Source: Mesorhizobium sp. CA14 (lineage in GTDB: Bacteria; Pseudomonadota; Alphaproteobacteria; Rhizobiales; Rhizobiaceae). From it: a stretch of 64,000 bases of DNA. The DNA lies in NCBI RefSeq assembly GCF_020165195.1, contig NZ_JAIUHR010000009.1, positions 1-64,000 on the forward strand, read 5' to 3'. The notes beneath the pieces are model-generated. The model was not told where the DNA came from and searched no databases. It worked only from the letters and a program-made list of their open reading frames with translations. This document shows, one piece after another, positions 8,607-17,313 of the stretch. Numbering within the stretch: the first letter of the stretch is position 1; each line of letters opens with the position of its first letter. A program made the position numbers and the translations under genes.

Positions 8607-9596
8607 ATGAGGAAAACACTTTTGCTTGCCGCCGTCGCCGCCATGGCGTTGGGCGCCGGGCCGGCTTTGGCCAAGAAACAGCTCGTCATCGTCGTGAAAG
8701 GTCTCGACAATCCGTTCTTCGAGGCCATCCATCAGGGCTGCGAGAAATGGAACAAGGAAAACGCCAGCTCGGAATATGAATGCTTCTACACCGGCCCGGC
8801 ATCGACCTCGGACGAAGCCGGCGAGGCGCAGATCGTGCAGGATATGCTGAGCAAGCCCGACACGGTAGCGATGGCTATCTCGCCGTCGAACGCGCCGCTG
8901 ATCGCGCAGACGATCAAGAGTGCCAATCCGTCGATCCCGATCATGACGGTCGACGCCGACCTTGCCAAGGAAGACGCCGCCCTTCGCAAGACCTATCTCG
9001 GCACCGACAACTACCTGATGGGCAAGAAGATCGGCGAGTACATCAAGAAGGCCAAGCCGAATGGCGGCACGATCTGCACGATCGAGGGCAATCCGGCGGC
9101 CGACAACATCCTGCGCCGCGCGCAAGGCATGCGCGATGCGCTGTCGGGCAAGGAAGGCCTCTCGGCGCTGAAGGGCGAAGGCGGCTGGACTGAAGTCGCC
9201 GGCTGCCCGGTGTTCACCAATGACGACGGCGCCAAGGGCGTGCAGGCGATGACCGACATCCTCGCCGCCAACCCGAAGCTCGACGCCTTCGGCATCATGG
9301 GCGGCTGGCCGCTGTTCGGCGCCCCGCAGCCCTATCGCGACCTGTTCAAGCCGATGGCCGACAAGATCGCCAAGAACGAGTTCGTCATCGGCGCCGCCGA
9401 CACGATCGGCGACGAGGTGGCGATCGCCAAGGAAGGCCTGGTGACCGCGCTGGTCGGCCAGCGGCCGTTCGAGATGGGCTACAAGGCGCCGGCAGTGATG
9501 CTCGACCTCATCGGCGGCAAGAAGGTCGACGATCCGGTCTTCACCGGCCTCGACGAATGCACCAAGGAAACGGCCGACACCTGCATCCAGAAGTAG
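8607..9596 (+). CDS. Sugar ABC transporter substrate-binding protein
   Basis: This 329-residue periplasmic protein begins with a clear signal peptide (MRKTLLLAAVAAMALG, cleavage after ALA near residue 22) and continues as a type 1 periplasmic binding protein (VKGLDNPFFEAIHQGCEKW is the typical first strand and helix). It delivers the sugar to the permease-ATPase pair encoded divergently. The ATG at 8607 is preceded by AAGGGAGG at good spacing. A strong intrinsic terminator follows the stop. Standing alone on its strand allows the binding protein to be made in excess over the membrane parts. Confidence 0.93.
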   Translation: MRKTLLLAAVAAMALGAGPALAKKQLVIVVKGLDNPFFEAIHQGCEKWNKENASSEYECFYTGPASTSDEAGEAQIVQDMLSKPDTVAMAISPSNAPLIAQTIKSANPSIPIMTVDADLAKEDAALRKTYLGTDNYLMGKKIGEYIKKAKPNGGTICTIEGNPAADNILRRAQGMRDALSGKEGLSALKGEGGWTEVAGCPVFTNDDGAKGVQAMTDILAANPKLDAFGIMGGWPLFGAPQPYRDLFKPMADKIAKNEFVIGAADTIGDEVAIAKEGLVTALVGQRPFEMGYKAPAVMLDLIGGKKVDDPVFTGLDECTKETADTCIQK

Positions 9597-9623
9597 GTGC
9601 CGGCCATCCGGAACAAACGAAAA

Positions 9624-9653
9624 AGGGGCGCCGCGAGGCGCCCCTGACTTTTT
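9624..9653 (+). terminator. Intrinsic terminator after the binding-protein gene
   Basis: AGGGGCGCC and GGCGCCCCT pair perfectly over 9 bp around a GCGA loop, followed by GACTTTTTC. It lies between two convergent genes and would end the rightward transcript. Confidence 0.88.
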
Positions 9654-9690
9654 CAAAGTTTGCATTCTGGATGAAGGGCGCTTTCGTCTC

Positions 9691-10629
9691 TCAGATCTTC
9701 TGCTTCACGCCGTCCTTCGACGGCATCAGGTCGACGCCATTGAGCTTGCCGATATGGGTGGCAAGCATCGGCACATACTGTTCCGCAGGACCGGTGGCGA
9801 AGGCCGTCGCAAAGGAATTCTTCGTGGCGTTGCCGAGCGGGTTGGCGATGCCGGCCGCGCCCGCCATCGATTCCAGATAGGTCAGGTCCTTGAAGGCGTT
9901 GGCGATGGTGAACTTGTGCGCGTCGCGGTCGCCTTCCAGAGTCCAGCGCATGAAGGTCTGGTAGAAGCCGCAATCCATGCGGCCATTGCGGATGACGCTG
10001 TCGAAGCGCGCCGGCGAGATGCCGACCTTCTCGGCCAAGGCGAGCGCTTCCGAATAGATCGCGGCGTAGCCGAGCGAGACGAAGTTGTTGAGCAGCTTCA
10101 TGCGGTGGCCGTCGCCGGTGTCGCCGATATGGACGATGCGGCCTGCCCAGGTCTCGATCACCGGCTTCAGCCTGGTGAACACCGCGTCCGGCGCGCCGAC
10201 CATGGCGTCGAGCGTGCCTTCCCAGGCCTCCTTCGGCGTGCGGCTGAGCGGCGCGTCGACATAGTCGACGCCGAGCGCCTTGAACTCGGCAGCCAGGGCC
10301 ATGGTCGAGACCGGGTCGGAGGTCGAGCAATCGACGACCACCGAGCCCTGCCTCAGTCCTTCCTTCAGCCCGCCGGGGCCGCGGATGATCGCCTCCACCT
10401 CACGCGAGCCGGTCACGCAGATGAAGACGATGTCGGAGGCAGCGGCCACCTCCGTGGACGTGGCCGCTTCCCTGGCGCCGCGTCCCAGAAGGTCTTCCGC
10501 AGGCTTGCGGTTCTTGCGGCCAAGGAAGGTGAGCGGATAGCCCTTGTCGACGATGTTCTTGGCGATGCCGTGCCCCATCAGACCAAGGCCGATGAAACCG
10601 ATGTTCTCGCGGGCAGCGTTGGTGCTCAT
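9691..10629 (-). CDS. 3-hydroxyisobutyrate-dehydrogenase-family reductase
   Basis: This 312-residue protein belongs to the beta-hydroxyacid dehydrogenase family. The Rossmann motif GFIGLGLMGHGIA is near residues 11-23, the substrate-loop DCSTSDP near 100 and the catalytic lysine region GDGHRMKLLNN near 170-180. Relatives include tartronate-semialdehyde reductase, 3-hydroxyisobutyrate dehydrogenase and L-threonate dehydrogenase, so the substrate is probably a small hydroxy acid or semialdehyde. The ATG at 10629 has GGAAGAG upstream. It is divergent from an NAD-dependent SDR gene across a 148-bp region with a perfect operator palindrome, which suggests the two enzymes act in one sugar or sugar-acid route. 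Confidence 0.85.
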   Translation of the reverse strand: MSTNAARENIGFIGLGLMGHGIAKNIVDKGYPLTFLGRKNRKPAEDLLGRGAREAATSTEVAAASDIVFICVTGSREVEAIIRGPGGLKEGLRQGSVVVDCSTSDPVSTMALAAEFKALGVDYVDAPLSRTPKEAWEGTLDAMVGAPDAVFTRLKPVIETWAGRIVHIGDTGDGHRMKLLNNFVSLGYAAIYSEALALAEKVGISPARFDSVIRNGRMDCGFYQTFMRWTLEGDRDAHKFTIANAFKDLTYLESMAGAAGIANPLGNATKNSFATAFATGPAEQYVPMLATHIGKLNGVDLMPSKDGVKQKI

Positions 10630-10731
10630 GTCGTCTCTTCCCTGTCTTTCGTGGTGATGGGCGCCCGCGCGGCGGGCTATTGTCGAGAAGGTTTCCGCGG
10701 ATCGCGGGTGGCGGGCGGTCGCGGAATACCA

Positions 10732-10746
10732 TATTGTCTGACAATA
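10732..10746. promoter_or_regulatory. Perfect 15-bp palindrome TATTGTCTGACAATA
   Basis: Seven-base arms flank a central T. The core TTGTCTGACAA fits the TNGTNNNACNA operator pattern of FadR-subfamily GntR regulators. It sits between two divergent metabolic genes, placed to control both, and close to the gene for an FCD-GntR protein. Confidence 0.75.
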
Positions 10747-10777
10747 CACATAATTCTCAAGCCTTGTGGAGAGCAAA

Positions 10778-11674
10778 ATGACGAAGCGGATCATGTTCAC
10801 CGGCGGCAGCGGCAAGGCCGGCCGGCATGTCGTCGAGTATCTGGTCGAACATGGCTGCCAGGTGCTCAACATCGACGCCAAGCCGCTCGATAATCCGAGG
10901 GTTCGCACCTTGATCACCGACATCACCGACAGCGGGCAGGTGTTCAACGCGCTGTCGAGCTATATGGGCCTGCACGAGTTCGACCCGTCGCTAAGGGCAC
11001 AGCCGGTCGACGCCGTAGTGCATTTCGCCGCCATCCCGCGCATCATGATCACGCCCGACAACGAGGTGTTCCGCATCAACGCGATGGGCACCTACAATGT
11101 CATCGAGGCGGCGGTGAAGCTCGGCATCCGCAAGGTAATCATCGCCTCCTCGGAGACGACCTATGGTCTGGTCTTCGCCAACGAGCCGCGCAACCCCATG
11201 CATTTCCCGCTCGACGAGGATTATGACGTCGACCCGATGGACTCCTACGCGCTGTCGAAGATCGTCAACGAGAAGACGGCTCGGGCCTTTGCGTTGCGCA
11301 GCGGCGCCGACATCTATGCGCTGCGCATCGGCAACGTCATCGAGCCGCACGAATATTCGCTGTTCCCGAAATGGTTCGCCGATCCCGGTTTCCGCAAGCG
11401 CATCGCCTGGAGCTACATCGACGCGCGCGATCTCGGCCAGATCACCTTGCGGGCCATCGAGAAGGACGGACTGGGCTATCAGGTGTTCAATGCGGCCAAC
11501 GACGATACCTCGTCGGACCTGCCGACCGCAGAGCTGTTGAAGCGGTTTTATCCAGGCGTGCCGGTCAAGGCCGAACTCGGCGAATATGAGACGCTGCTTT
11601 CGAACCGCAAGGCGCGCGACGTGCTCGGCTTCCGGCCCGAGCACAGCTGGCGCAAATACGTCAAGGCGGCGTGA
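10778..11674 (+). CDS. NAD-dependent epimerase/dehydratase-family protein
   Basis: This 298-residue protein is an extended short-chain dehydrogenase/reductase. The nucleotide-binding motif GGSGKAGR is near residues 9-16, the active-site serine region SSETTYG near 126-132 and the catalytic pair YALSK near 155-159. Members act on nucleotide sugars or oxidise free uronic or aldonic acids; which applies here is not visible. The ATG at 10778 is chosen over a GTG four codons upstream because GGAG precedes it at suitable distance. It is divergent from the hydroxyacid dehydrogenase and 143 bp upstream of the GntR gene on the same strand, consistent with one catabolic unit. Confidence 0.82.
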   Translation: MTKRIMFTGGSGKAGRHVVEYLVEHGCQVLNIDAKPLDNPRVRTLITDITDSGQVFNALSSYMGLHEFDPSLRAQPVDAVVHFAAIPRIMITPDNEVFRINAMGTYNVIEAAVKLGIRKVIIASSETTYGLVFANEPRNPMHFPLDEDYDVDPMDSYALSKIVNEKTARAFALRSGADIYALRIGNVIEPHEYSLFPKWFADPGFRKRIAWSYIDARDLGQITLRAIEKDGLGYQVFNAANDDTSSDLPTAELLKRFYPGVPVKAELGEYETLLSNRKARDVLGFRPEHSWRKYVKAA

Positions 11675-11817
11675 GGCGGCGGCAAATGGCGGTTGAGCTG
11701 TGCACATCTTGGCAGGTTGTGGCAAAGCGGGCTTGCCGCGCTTGACAGGCTCTGAAAACGGGATTTTGTGAACCTATGCGGGACGCGAAGCCGAACAACG
11801 AAAAAAGGTCGACAAAA

Positions 11818-12552
11818 ATGGCAACGGCGGAACGTCCGTCCGGCATTCGCAGGGCCAACGCGTCACGCATCCCCGGTGCCAGCGTGCATGCTTCGCTTGC
11901 GAGCGAAATCGGCCTTCGCATCGTGCGCGGCGACTATCCGCCGGGCACCATCCTGCCCAATGAAGCCAAATGGTCGGAGACCTTCGACGTCAGCCGCTCC
12001 GCGGTGCGCGAGGCGATCAAGATGCTGATGGCAAAGAGCCTTCTGGCCTCGCGACCGAAGATCGGCAGCTGGGTCGAACCGAAGGAACGCTGGAACCTGC
12101 TCGATCGCGACGTGCTGTCCTGGTACGCGACGTCGCCGGATCGCGAGGTTTTCCTGAGGACGGTGCAGGAATTCCGCCACATCATCGAGCCGGAGGCGAC
12201 GGCCTTCGCTGCGCTGCGGCGCACCGACGAGCAGATGGCCGAGATCAGCCAGGCCTGCCGCGAAATGGGCGAGGCTACCAATCTGCAGGAGCGCACGCGC
12301 GCCGACACGCGTTTCCATCTCGCGATCCTCAGGGCCTCGGGCAACGACCTCCTGGTGCCGCTGGGCGTCTTGATCGAATCCGCCTTCGACCATCTCTTCA
12401 CCTACACCACGCGCGAGCGGGACGACCTGCATCACGCCCAGAAATTGCATGAAGCGATCGAGAGGAACATTCGCCTGAAGAGGCCGGACGCGGCGCGCAA
12501 CGCGGTCCGCAAACTGCTGGCCAATACCGACGAAGTTATTCAATCGCGTTAG
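11818..12552 (+). CDS. GntR/FCD (FadR subfamily) transcriptional regulator
   Basis: This 244-residue protein has an N-terminal winged helix (LASEIGLRIVRGDYPPGTILP, then SRSAVREAIKML as the recognition helix) and a C-terminal FCD ligand-binding domain from about residue 95, with the DTRFHLAILRASGN and HEAIE segments that hold the metal-site histidines. FCD regulators are usually repressors released by a sugar acid or other carboxylate. Start 11818 has AAAAAGG upstream; an ATG 14 codons earlier at 11776 is the alternative. Two sites matching the subfamily operator pattern lie in the two divergent promoters upstream, so this protein probably controls the Frc-like transporter and the two dehydrogenases. 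Confidence 0.9.
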   Translation: MATAERPSGIRRANASRIPGASVHASLASEIGLRIVRGDYPPGTILPNEAKWSETFDVSRSAVREAIKMLMAKSLLASRPKIGSWVEPKERWNLLDRDVLSWYATSPDREVFLRTVQEFRHIIEPEATAFAALRRTDEQMAEISQACREMGEATNLQERTRADTRFHLAILRASGNDLLVPLGVLIESAFDHLFTYTTRERDDLHHAQKLHEAIERNIRLKRPDAARNAVRKLLANTDEVIQSR

Positions 12553-12657
12553 GGTCTTGTACTGGACCAGTTCGCCAGCACAGAAACTTTGACCGCTGCC
12601 CGTGCGTGCGTTGGCAGATCCCATGCCTTGGCGATTGGCCAAGACGCCTATCCCGAT

Positions 12658-12834
12658 CGTCATCCACGGGCGGAGCAAGGAGCGAAGCGACGCGCGCAGA
12701 CCCGAGGATCCATGCCGTGACTTGGAAGCGCTGCGGCGGTCCAGAATTCTGCACCGTTGCACACTTCGGTCGATGTAACGGCATGGATTCTAGGGTCTAC
12801 GCTCCGCTTCGCGTAGCTCCGCCCTAGAATGACG
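12658..12834. repeat. Long inverted repeat, 177 bp, rhizobial intergenic type
   Basis: Two arms of about 60 bp pair imperfectly: the left begins CGTCATCCACGGGCGGAGC and the right ends CCGCCCTAGAATGACG. Both contain an ATCCATGCCGT or complementary block. The element lies in the gap after the GntR gene and has no coding capacity I can support. Similar CGTCAT...CCTAGGATCCATGCCGT palindromes are familiar intergenic repeats in mesorhizobia; that comparison is from memory. Confidence 0.75.
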
Positions 12835-12964
12835 AGGTTGGGGTCTTCAGCTCATCGCCAGCGTTTGCGCTGGCTACCCCAAACGGACGTTGATAGCCTT
12901 GCCCGACAAGCCTGCATCCAAATCCCTGTGTTGAGGAGCTGGTGCTGGCCAGCTCTCAGCAACC
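12835..12964. other. Intergenic stretch with two short stem-loops
   Basis: With the repeat to its left, this completes the 412-bp gene-free gap between the GntR gene and the DUF3175-like gene. It contains GCCAGCG/CGCTGGC around a 4-base loop (12857-12874) and GAGCTGG/CCAGCTC around a 6-base loop (12936-12955). The second lies just past the stop of the leftward gene and may be its terminator, though no T-run follows. Confidence 0.45.
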
Positions 12965-13252
12965 TCAATCCTGCTTCTCGCGGCCGAAGGCGACACGCAG
13001 TTCGTCCTTTGCTTTTTCCAGCACCCTCTTGCGCTGTTCGGGCAGATTCTTGCCAGCACGGTTGATGTAGAAATTCAACATCGACATGGCGGACTGGAAC
13101 GGCTCGGCCTTGCGGCGGTCGCTGTGCTCGGCCGAGCGCTTCAGCGAGGCGGCGATCTTCTTGGCGTCATCGGATTCGAAGACGTGCTCCTCGAGATCGA
13201 GCGCGTCGCTATGCTCGGTCACGTCAGCCGACCATTTCCTTTTGGCGGTCAT
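12965..13252 (-). CDS. Small DUF3175-like protein
   Basis: This 95-residue basic, highly charged protein starts MTAKRKWSADVTEHSDALDL and contains the block SMLNFYINRAGKNLP, which I recognise as the DUF3175 family found in rhizobia and other proteobacteria. No function is established for the family. It has no signal peptide or membrane segment and is likely a small cytoplasmic, possibly nucleic-acid-associated or stress protein. The ATG at 13252 is preceded by AAGGAAGGAG. It stands alone and is divergent from the MFS gene. Confidence 0.78.
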   Translation of the reverse strand: MTAKRKWSADVTEHSDALDLEEHVFESDDAKKIAASLKRSAEHSDRRKAEPFQSAMSMLNFYINRAGKNLPEQRKRVLEKAKDELRVAFGREKQD

Positions 13253-13409
13253 GGCGAAACTCCTTCCTTTCAGAGAAACCCCATGAGGCGAGGCGGGTTC
13301 CCGGCTCTGGAGCCACGGATTTGCCCGTCGTGGCGCTGCTCGGCTCAGGAAATGGGCCGATAGTGCGCTCAAACGCGCGATCTCGAAGAAATCGCGAACA
13401 GGAGACGCC

Positions 13410-14639
13410 GTGACGACAATTCCAGGAAACGCGGCAAACAGCGCCGGCATAGACAGCTTCTATGCATGGACGCGGCTCGGCATTTCCTTGCTGCTGGCGA
13501 CAATCGGCGGCGTCGGCATGTGGGCCGTAGTCGTGGTCCTGCCCGCCGTGCAGGCCGAGTTCGGCGTCGACCGTGCCGCCGCGTCGATGCCTTACACCGC
13601 TACCATGGTCGGCTTCGCCGCCGGCAATGTGCTGGTCGGCCGCGCCATCGACCGCGTCGGTTACTGGATCCCGGCGTTGGTTTCCTCGATGGCCCTGGTT
13701 GCCGGCTTCGCACTGGCGTCGCTCTCCACTTCGATCGTGCAATTCACGCTCGCCCAAGGCTTGCTCATCGGGATCGGGACATCGGCGATTTTCGGACCGC
13801 TGATCGCCGACATCTCGCACTGGTTCAACCGCCGGCGCGGCGTTGCCGTGGCAACGGCCGCGGCCGGCAGCTATCTCGCCGGAACGGTCTGGCCAGCAAT
13901 CATACCGCCGCTGATGAAGGCGGAGGGTTGGCGCTTCACCTATGTGGCTATCGGCATCGCTTGCCTAGTGACTATGGCGCCGCTGGTCATAATGCTGCGA
14001 CGTCGCGCCCCGGTTGTCGTCGCAGGCTCGCCGGGCGCACGGCCGGTCCAGCCGATTTCATTGTCGCCGGCCGCCCTTCAGGCGCTGCTCGTCATAGCCG
14101 GTCTTGGCTGTTGCGTGGCGATGTCGATGCCGCAGGTGCATATCGTCGCCTATTGCATGGACCTCGGCTATGGCGTCGCCCACGGCGCCGATATGCTGTC
14201 GATCATGATGGCCGCCGGCGTCGTCAGCCGCCTTGTTTCCGGCTTCGCCGCCGACCGTATCGGCGGGGTGAAGACCTTGCTGATCGGCTCGGTGCTGCAG
14301 TGCCTGTCGCTGTTCTTTTATATTCCCTTCGACGGTCTTGCCTCGCTCTATGTCGTCTCGCTGATGTTCGGCCTATCGCAAGGCGGCATCGTGCCCTGCT
14401 ATGCGATCATCGTGCGCGAATACATGCCCGCCAAGGAAGCCGGCCAGCGCGTCGGCATCGTCATCATGGCGACGATTTTCGGCATGGCTATCGGCGGCTG
14501 GATGTCGGGCTGGATCTACGATCTCACCGGGTCTTACGCGGCAGCGTTCCTGAATGGCATCGGCTGGAATCTCGTCAACCTCGCGGCCATCGCGCTGTTG
14601 ATGTGGAAAGCAAACCGCAGCGTCACGGCGGTCGCCTGA
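13410..14639 (+). CDS. MFS transporter (monocarboxylate/OxlT-like)
   Basis: This 409-residue membrane protein has about twelve hydrophobic segments, the loop 2-3 motif VGRAIDRVGYW (about 76-86) and a second-half equivalent GFAADRIGGVKT near 283-294, both typical of the major facilitator superfamily. The arrangement resembles the OxlT/monocarboxylate branch. The start is a GTG preceded by CAGGAGA. It lies 156 bp upstream of the LacI-type repressor gene on the same strand. The solute is unknown; a carboxylate is possible given the gluconate-like neighbours. Confidence 0.85.
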   Translation: MTTIPGNAANSAGIDSFYAWTRLGISLLLATIGGVGMWAVVVVLPAVQAEFGVDRAAASMPYTATMVGFAAGNVLVGRAIDRVGYWIPALVSSMALVAGFALASLSTSIVQFTLAQGLLIGIGTSAIFGPLIADISHWFNRRRGVAVATAAAGSYLAGTVWPAIIPPLMKAEGWRFTYVAIGIACLVTMAPLVIMLRRRAPVVVAGSPGARPVQPISLSPAALQALLVIAGLGCCVAMSMPQVHIVAYCMDLGYGVAHGADMLSIMMAAGVVSRLVSGFAADRIGGVKTLLIGSVLQCLSLFFYIPFDGLASLYVVSLMFGLSQGGIVPCYAIIVREYMPAKEAGQRVGIVIMATIFGMAIGGWMSGWIYDLTGSYAAAFLNGIGWNLVNLAAIALLMWKANRSVTAVA

Positions 14640-14795
14640 CCGACCTCGGGCACCGACATCGGCTTGCTTGACAACGGTTGACGCATGCGCGACGCCAATC
14701 GGCAATGCTGATTTGGCGGGCTGACTTGGTGGCGCGATGACACGGATGCCGATCCTGATGTTGCAGCCGCGCGTCGAAGGCAGCGGGACAAGGCG

Positions 14796-15824
14796 TTGAC
14801 CAGGCCGCGCTCCCGTCGTGGCGGCGGCCGTCCGACCATTGCCGACGTGGCGCGCAAGGCCGGTGTCGGCGCGATCACCGTGTCGCGCGCGCTGCGCGAG
14901 CCCGGACGGGTGTCGGAGGACCTTCGCCGGCAGATACAGGCCGCGGTCGACGAGCTCGGCTACGTGCCCGACCCGAACGCCCGCGCGCTTGCCTCGGCGC
15001 GCGCCGAGGTGTTCGGCGTGCTGGTTCCTTCGCTGACCAACAACGTCTTCGCCGAAGTTGTGCGCGGCATCTATGACAGCCTGTCCGACAGTCCGTTCCG
15101 CATCCAGATCGGCAACACCCATTATTCGGGCCTCGAGGAAGAGCGGCTGTTGCAGGTCTTCGGATCGCAACGACCGGCGGCGCTGATCGTGGCCGGCATC
15201 GACCAGACCCCCGGCGCGCGACGACTGCTGGAGAATGCGGGCTGCCCGGTGGTCCAGGTGATGGAGACCGGGCCGGACCCGGTCGACATGATGGTCGGCT
15301 TCTCGCATTTCGACGGCGGCAGGACGGCCGCCGAGCACCTCCTTGAAGCGGGATACCGCAAGATCGGCTTTATCGGCGCCAGGATGGATCCGCGCTCGCA
15401 GCGGCGTCTTGCCGGCTACCGCGCCGCCATGGAGGCCGCCGGTCTGTTCGATCCGCGGCTGATCACCACAACGCCCGTGCCGTCAAGCGTGAGCCTCGGG
15501 CGCGAGCTGTTCCGCGACGCGCTGGCCAAGATGCCGACGCTGGACGGCGTGTTCTGCAACAATGACGATATCGCGCTCGGCGTTCTGTTCGAATGCCGTC
15601 GCGCCTCCATCGACGTGCCCAAGCAGATCGGCATTGTCGGGTTCAACGATCTCGACATGATGCAGGTGTCGTTTCCGTCGATCACCAGCGTGCGGACGCA
15701 CCGCTATGAAATCGGCACCCGCGCCGTCGCCATGGCGTTGTCGGCAATCGCCGGAAACCGGCCGGAACAGCGGATCGTCGACCTCGGTTTCGAGCTCAAG
15801 CGGCGCGAGAGCACCGCGCGCTGA
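14796..15824 (+). CDS. LacI-family repressor, gluconate-repressor-like
   Basis: This 342-residue regulator has the LacI helix-turn-helix at the N-terminus (PTIADVARKAGVGAITVSRAL, about residues 13-33) and the hinge sequence ALASARAEVFGV, followed by a periplasmic-binding-protein-like effector domain. The closest architecture I recall is the gluconate repressor GntR of the LacI family. A TTG is used as start because no ATG or GTG precedes it in frame after the last stop. The ABC transporter and gluconokinase downstream, and the perfect palindrome at 15867, are its likely targets. Confidence 0.87.
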   Translation: MTRPRSRRGGGRPTIADVARKAGVGAITVSRALREPGRVSEDLRRQIQAAVDELGYVPDPNARALASARAEVFGVLVPSLTNNVFAEVVRGIYDSLSDSPFRIQIGNTHYSGLEEERLLQVFGSQRPAALIVAGIDQTPGARRLLENAGCPVVQVMETGPDPVDMMVGFSHFDGGRTAAEHLLEAGYRKIGFIGARMDPRSQRRLAGYRAAMEAAGLFDPRLITTTPVPSSVSLGRELFRDALAKMPTLDGVFCNNDDIALGVLFECRRASIDVPKQIGIVGFNDLDMMQVSFPSITSVRTHRYEIGTRAVAMALSAIAGNRPEQRIVDLGFELKRRESTAR

Positions 15825-15866
15825 GAATACCGAAAAATGATGAAACGCGGCGCTTTACAGCCTCAC

Positions 15867-15882
15867 ATGGTAGCGCTACCAT
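15867..15882. promoter_or_regulatory. LacI-type operator ATGGTAGCGCTACCAT
   Basis: A perfect 16-bp palindrome with a central CG step, the hallmark of LacI-family operators, sits 43 bp after the repressor stop and about 230 bp before the binding-protein gene. AT-rich sequence with TATTATACAT and GGATAATATG follows and is a plausible promoter zone. Confidence 0.78.
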
Positions 15883-16114
15883 TTGTCTGTAAAATCGACA
15901 TTAATTCGGAATCGAACTTGTTTATTATACATAAGCAACAGACGCTCGCTTGTTTATTATGGATAATATGATAAAGTTCTAATGTCGCGCAGGTGAGGGG
16001 GAGAGGAGGATCAGGGCGGCGCAGACCGCTCGCCAGGCTGTTCGCCGGCGAATGACGCCGAACGACAGCGCCAGATTTCATAAACAAGCAGAACTGCAAC
16101 TGGGAGGAATATCG

Positions 16115-17239
16115 ATGATCAAGTCACTCGTTGGCGGCGTCATTGCCGCCACTGCATTCGTCATGCTGAGTTCATCGGCAATCGCCGGTCCTGAAGTGGT
16201 CAAAGGGCCTGGGGCGGAGCCGGGCTGCTTCGCGCCTTGGGCGGCCGACACGCAGTTTTTCAAATATCCGAAGAAGGAAGGGCCCTACCGCATCGCGCTC
16301 GCCAACGGCTACATAGCGAACACCTGGCGCATTCAGATGATCCAGACCGCCAAGGCCTATGCGGCGCAGCCCGATGTCGCCAAGAAGCTCAAGGAATTCA
16401 AGGTCGTATCGACCGGCGAGGATGTGCCGGCGCAGATTTCGGCGATCAACAACTTCATCGATTCCGGCTTTGACGCGATCGTCGTGAACGCACAGAATCC
16501 GACCGCCTTCGGACCGGTCATCAAGCGCGCCAAGGAAGCGGGCGTCGTGCTTGTCGCCTTCGACAACATCCTCGACACCAAGGACGCCATCAACGTCAAT
16601 GTCGACCAGAAAGGCCTCGGCGAGCTCTGGGGCAAATGGCTGGTCGCGCATGTGCCGAACGGCGGCAAGGTGCTCGAGGTGCGCGGCGTTGCCGGCACTT
16701 CCGTCGACACCGATCGCCACAAGGGTATCCACGAGGTGCTCGATGGGTCGGGCAAGAAATGGAATGTCACCGAGGTCGTCGGCAAGTGGGATGACGGCGT
16801 GGCGCAGAAGGCCACGGCCGATGCGATCGCCACCAGCGGACCGTTCGACGGCATCACAGGGCAAGGCGGCGACACCGGGATCGTGCAGGCGATGATCGAC
16901 GCCAAGCATCCGTTCGTGCCGTTCGGCGGCGAGACGGAAAACGGCTTCCGCAAATTCTGTGCCGCGCATGCGGCCGACGGGCTGAAATGCTCGTCCGCCG
17001 GAACCGGCCCGGCCCAGGTTGCGGTCGCCATCAAGACGGCGATTGCCGCGCTCGAAGGCAATGTCGTGCCGCAGTCGATCAAGCTGCCTTTGGCCATCGT
17101 CGAGGATCCGAACTTCAAGGCGGGGCAGGATTTCTTCCCCGACCAGTCCGACAATTTCTTCGTCGGCAATTCCTTCCCGACCTGCGGCATCAATTTCACC
17201 GCGCAGGAAATCATGGGCCAGACCAAGGAAAACAAATAG
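16115..17239 (+). CDS. Sugar ABC transporter substrate-binding protein
   Basis: This 374-residue secreted binding protein has a signal peptide (MIKSLVGGVIAATAFVML, cleavage near AIA at about residue 24) and a type 1 periplasmic binding fold (RIALANGYIANTWRIQM opens the first lobe). ATG 16115 is preceded by GGGAGGA. It is the first gene of a rightward block with a two-domain ATPase, two permeases and gluconokinase, behind a LacI-type operator. Gluconate or a related aldonic acid is the likely cargo, inferred from the kinase. A 13-bp perfect hairpin follows the stop. Confidence 0.92.
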   Translation: MIKSLVGGVIAATAFVMLSSSAIAGPEVVKGPGAEPGCFAPWAADTQFFKYPKKEGPYRIALANGYIANTWRIQMIQTAKAYAAQPDVAKKLKEFKVVSTGEDVPAQISAINNFIDSGFDAIVVNAQNPTAFGPVIKRAKEAGVVLVAFDNILDTKDAINVNVDQKGLGELWGKWLVAHVPNGGKVLEVRGVAGTSVDTDRHKGIHEVLDGSGKKWNVTEVVGKWDDGVAQKATADAIATSGPFDGITGQGGDTGIVQAMIDAKHPFVPFGGETENGFRKFCAAHAADGLKCSSAGTGPAQVAVAIKTAIAALEGNVVPQSIKLPLAIVEDPNFKAGQDFFPDQSDNFFVGNSFPTCGINFTAQEIMGQTKENK

Positions 17240-17246
17240 TCTGACA

Positions 17247-17277
17247 CGCCGGCGTCGCGAAAACCGCGACGCCGGCG
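17247..17277 (+). terminator. Strong GC hairpin between binding protein and ATPase
   Basis: CGCCGGCGTCGCG pairs perfectly with CGCGACGCCGGCG around a 5-base loop. No T-run follows, so it is more likely to stabilise the 3' end of the binding-protein message or attenuate transcription than to stop it fully. This would give more binding protein than membrane components. Confidence 0.7.
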
Positions 17278-17313
17278 CTCGATGCCAATCACGAACTGGC
17301 CTAGGGAGGGCAG

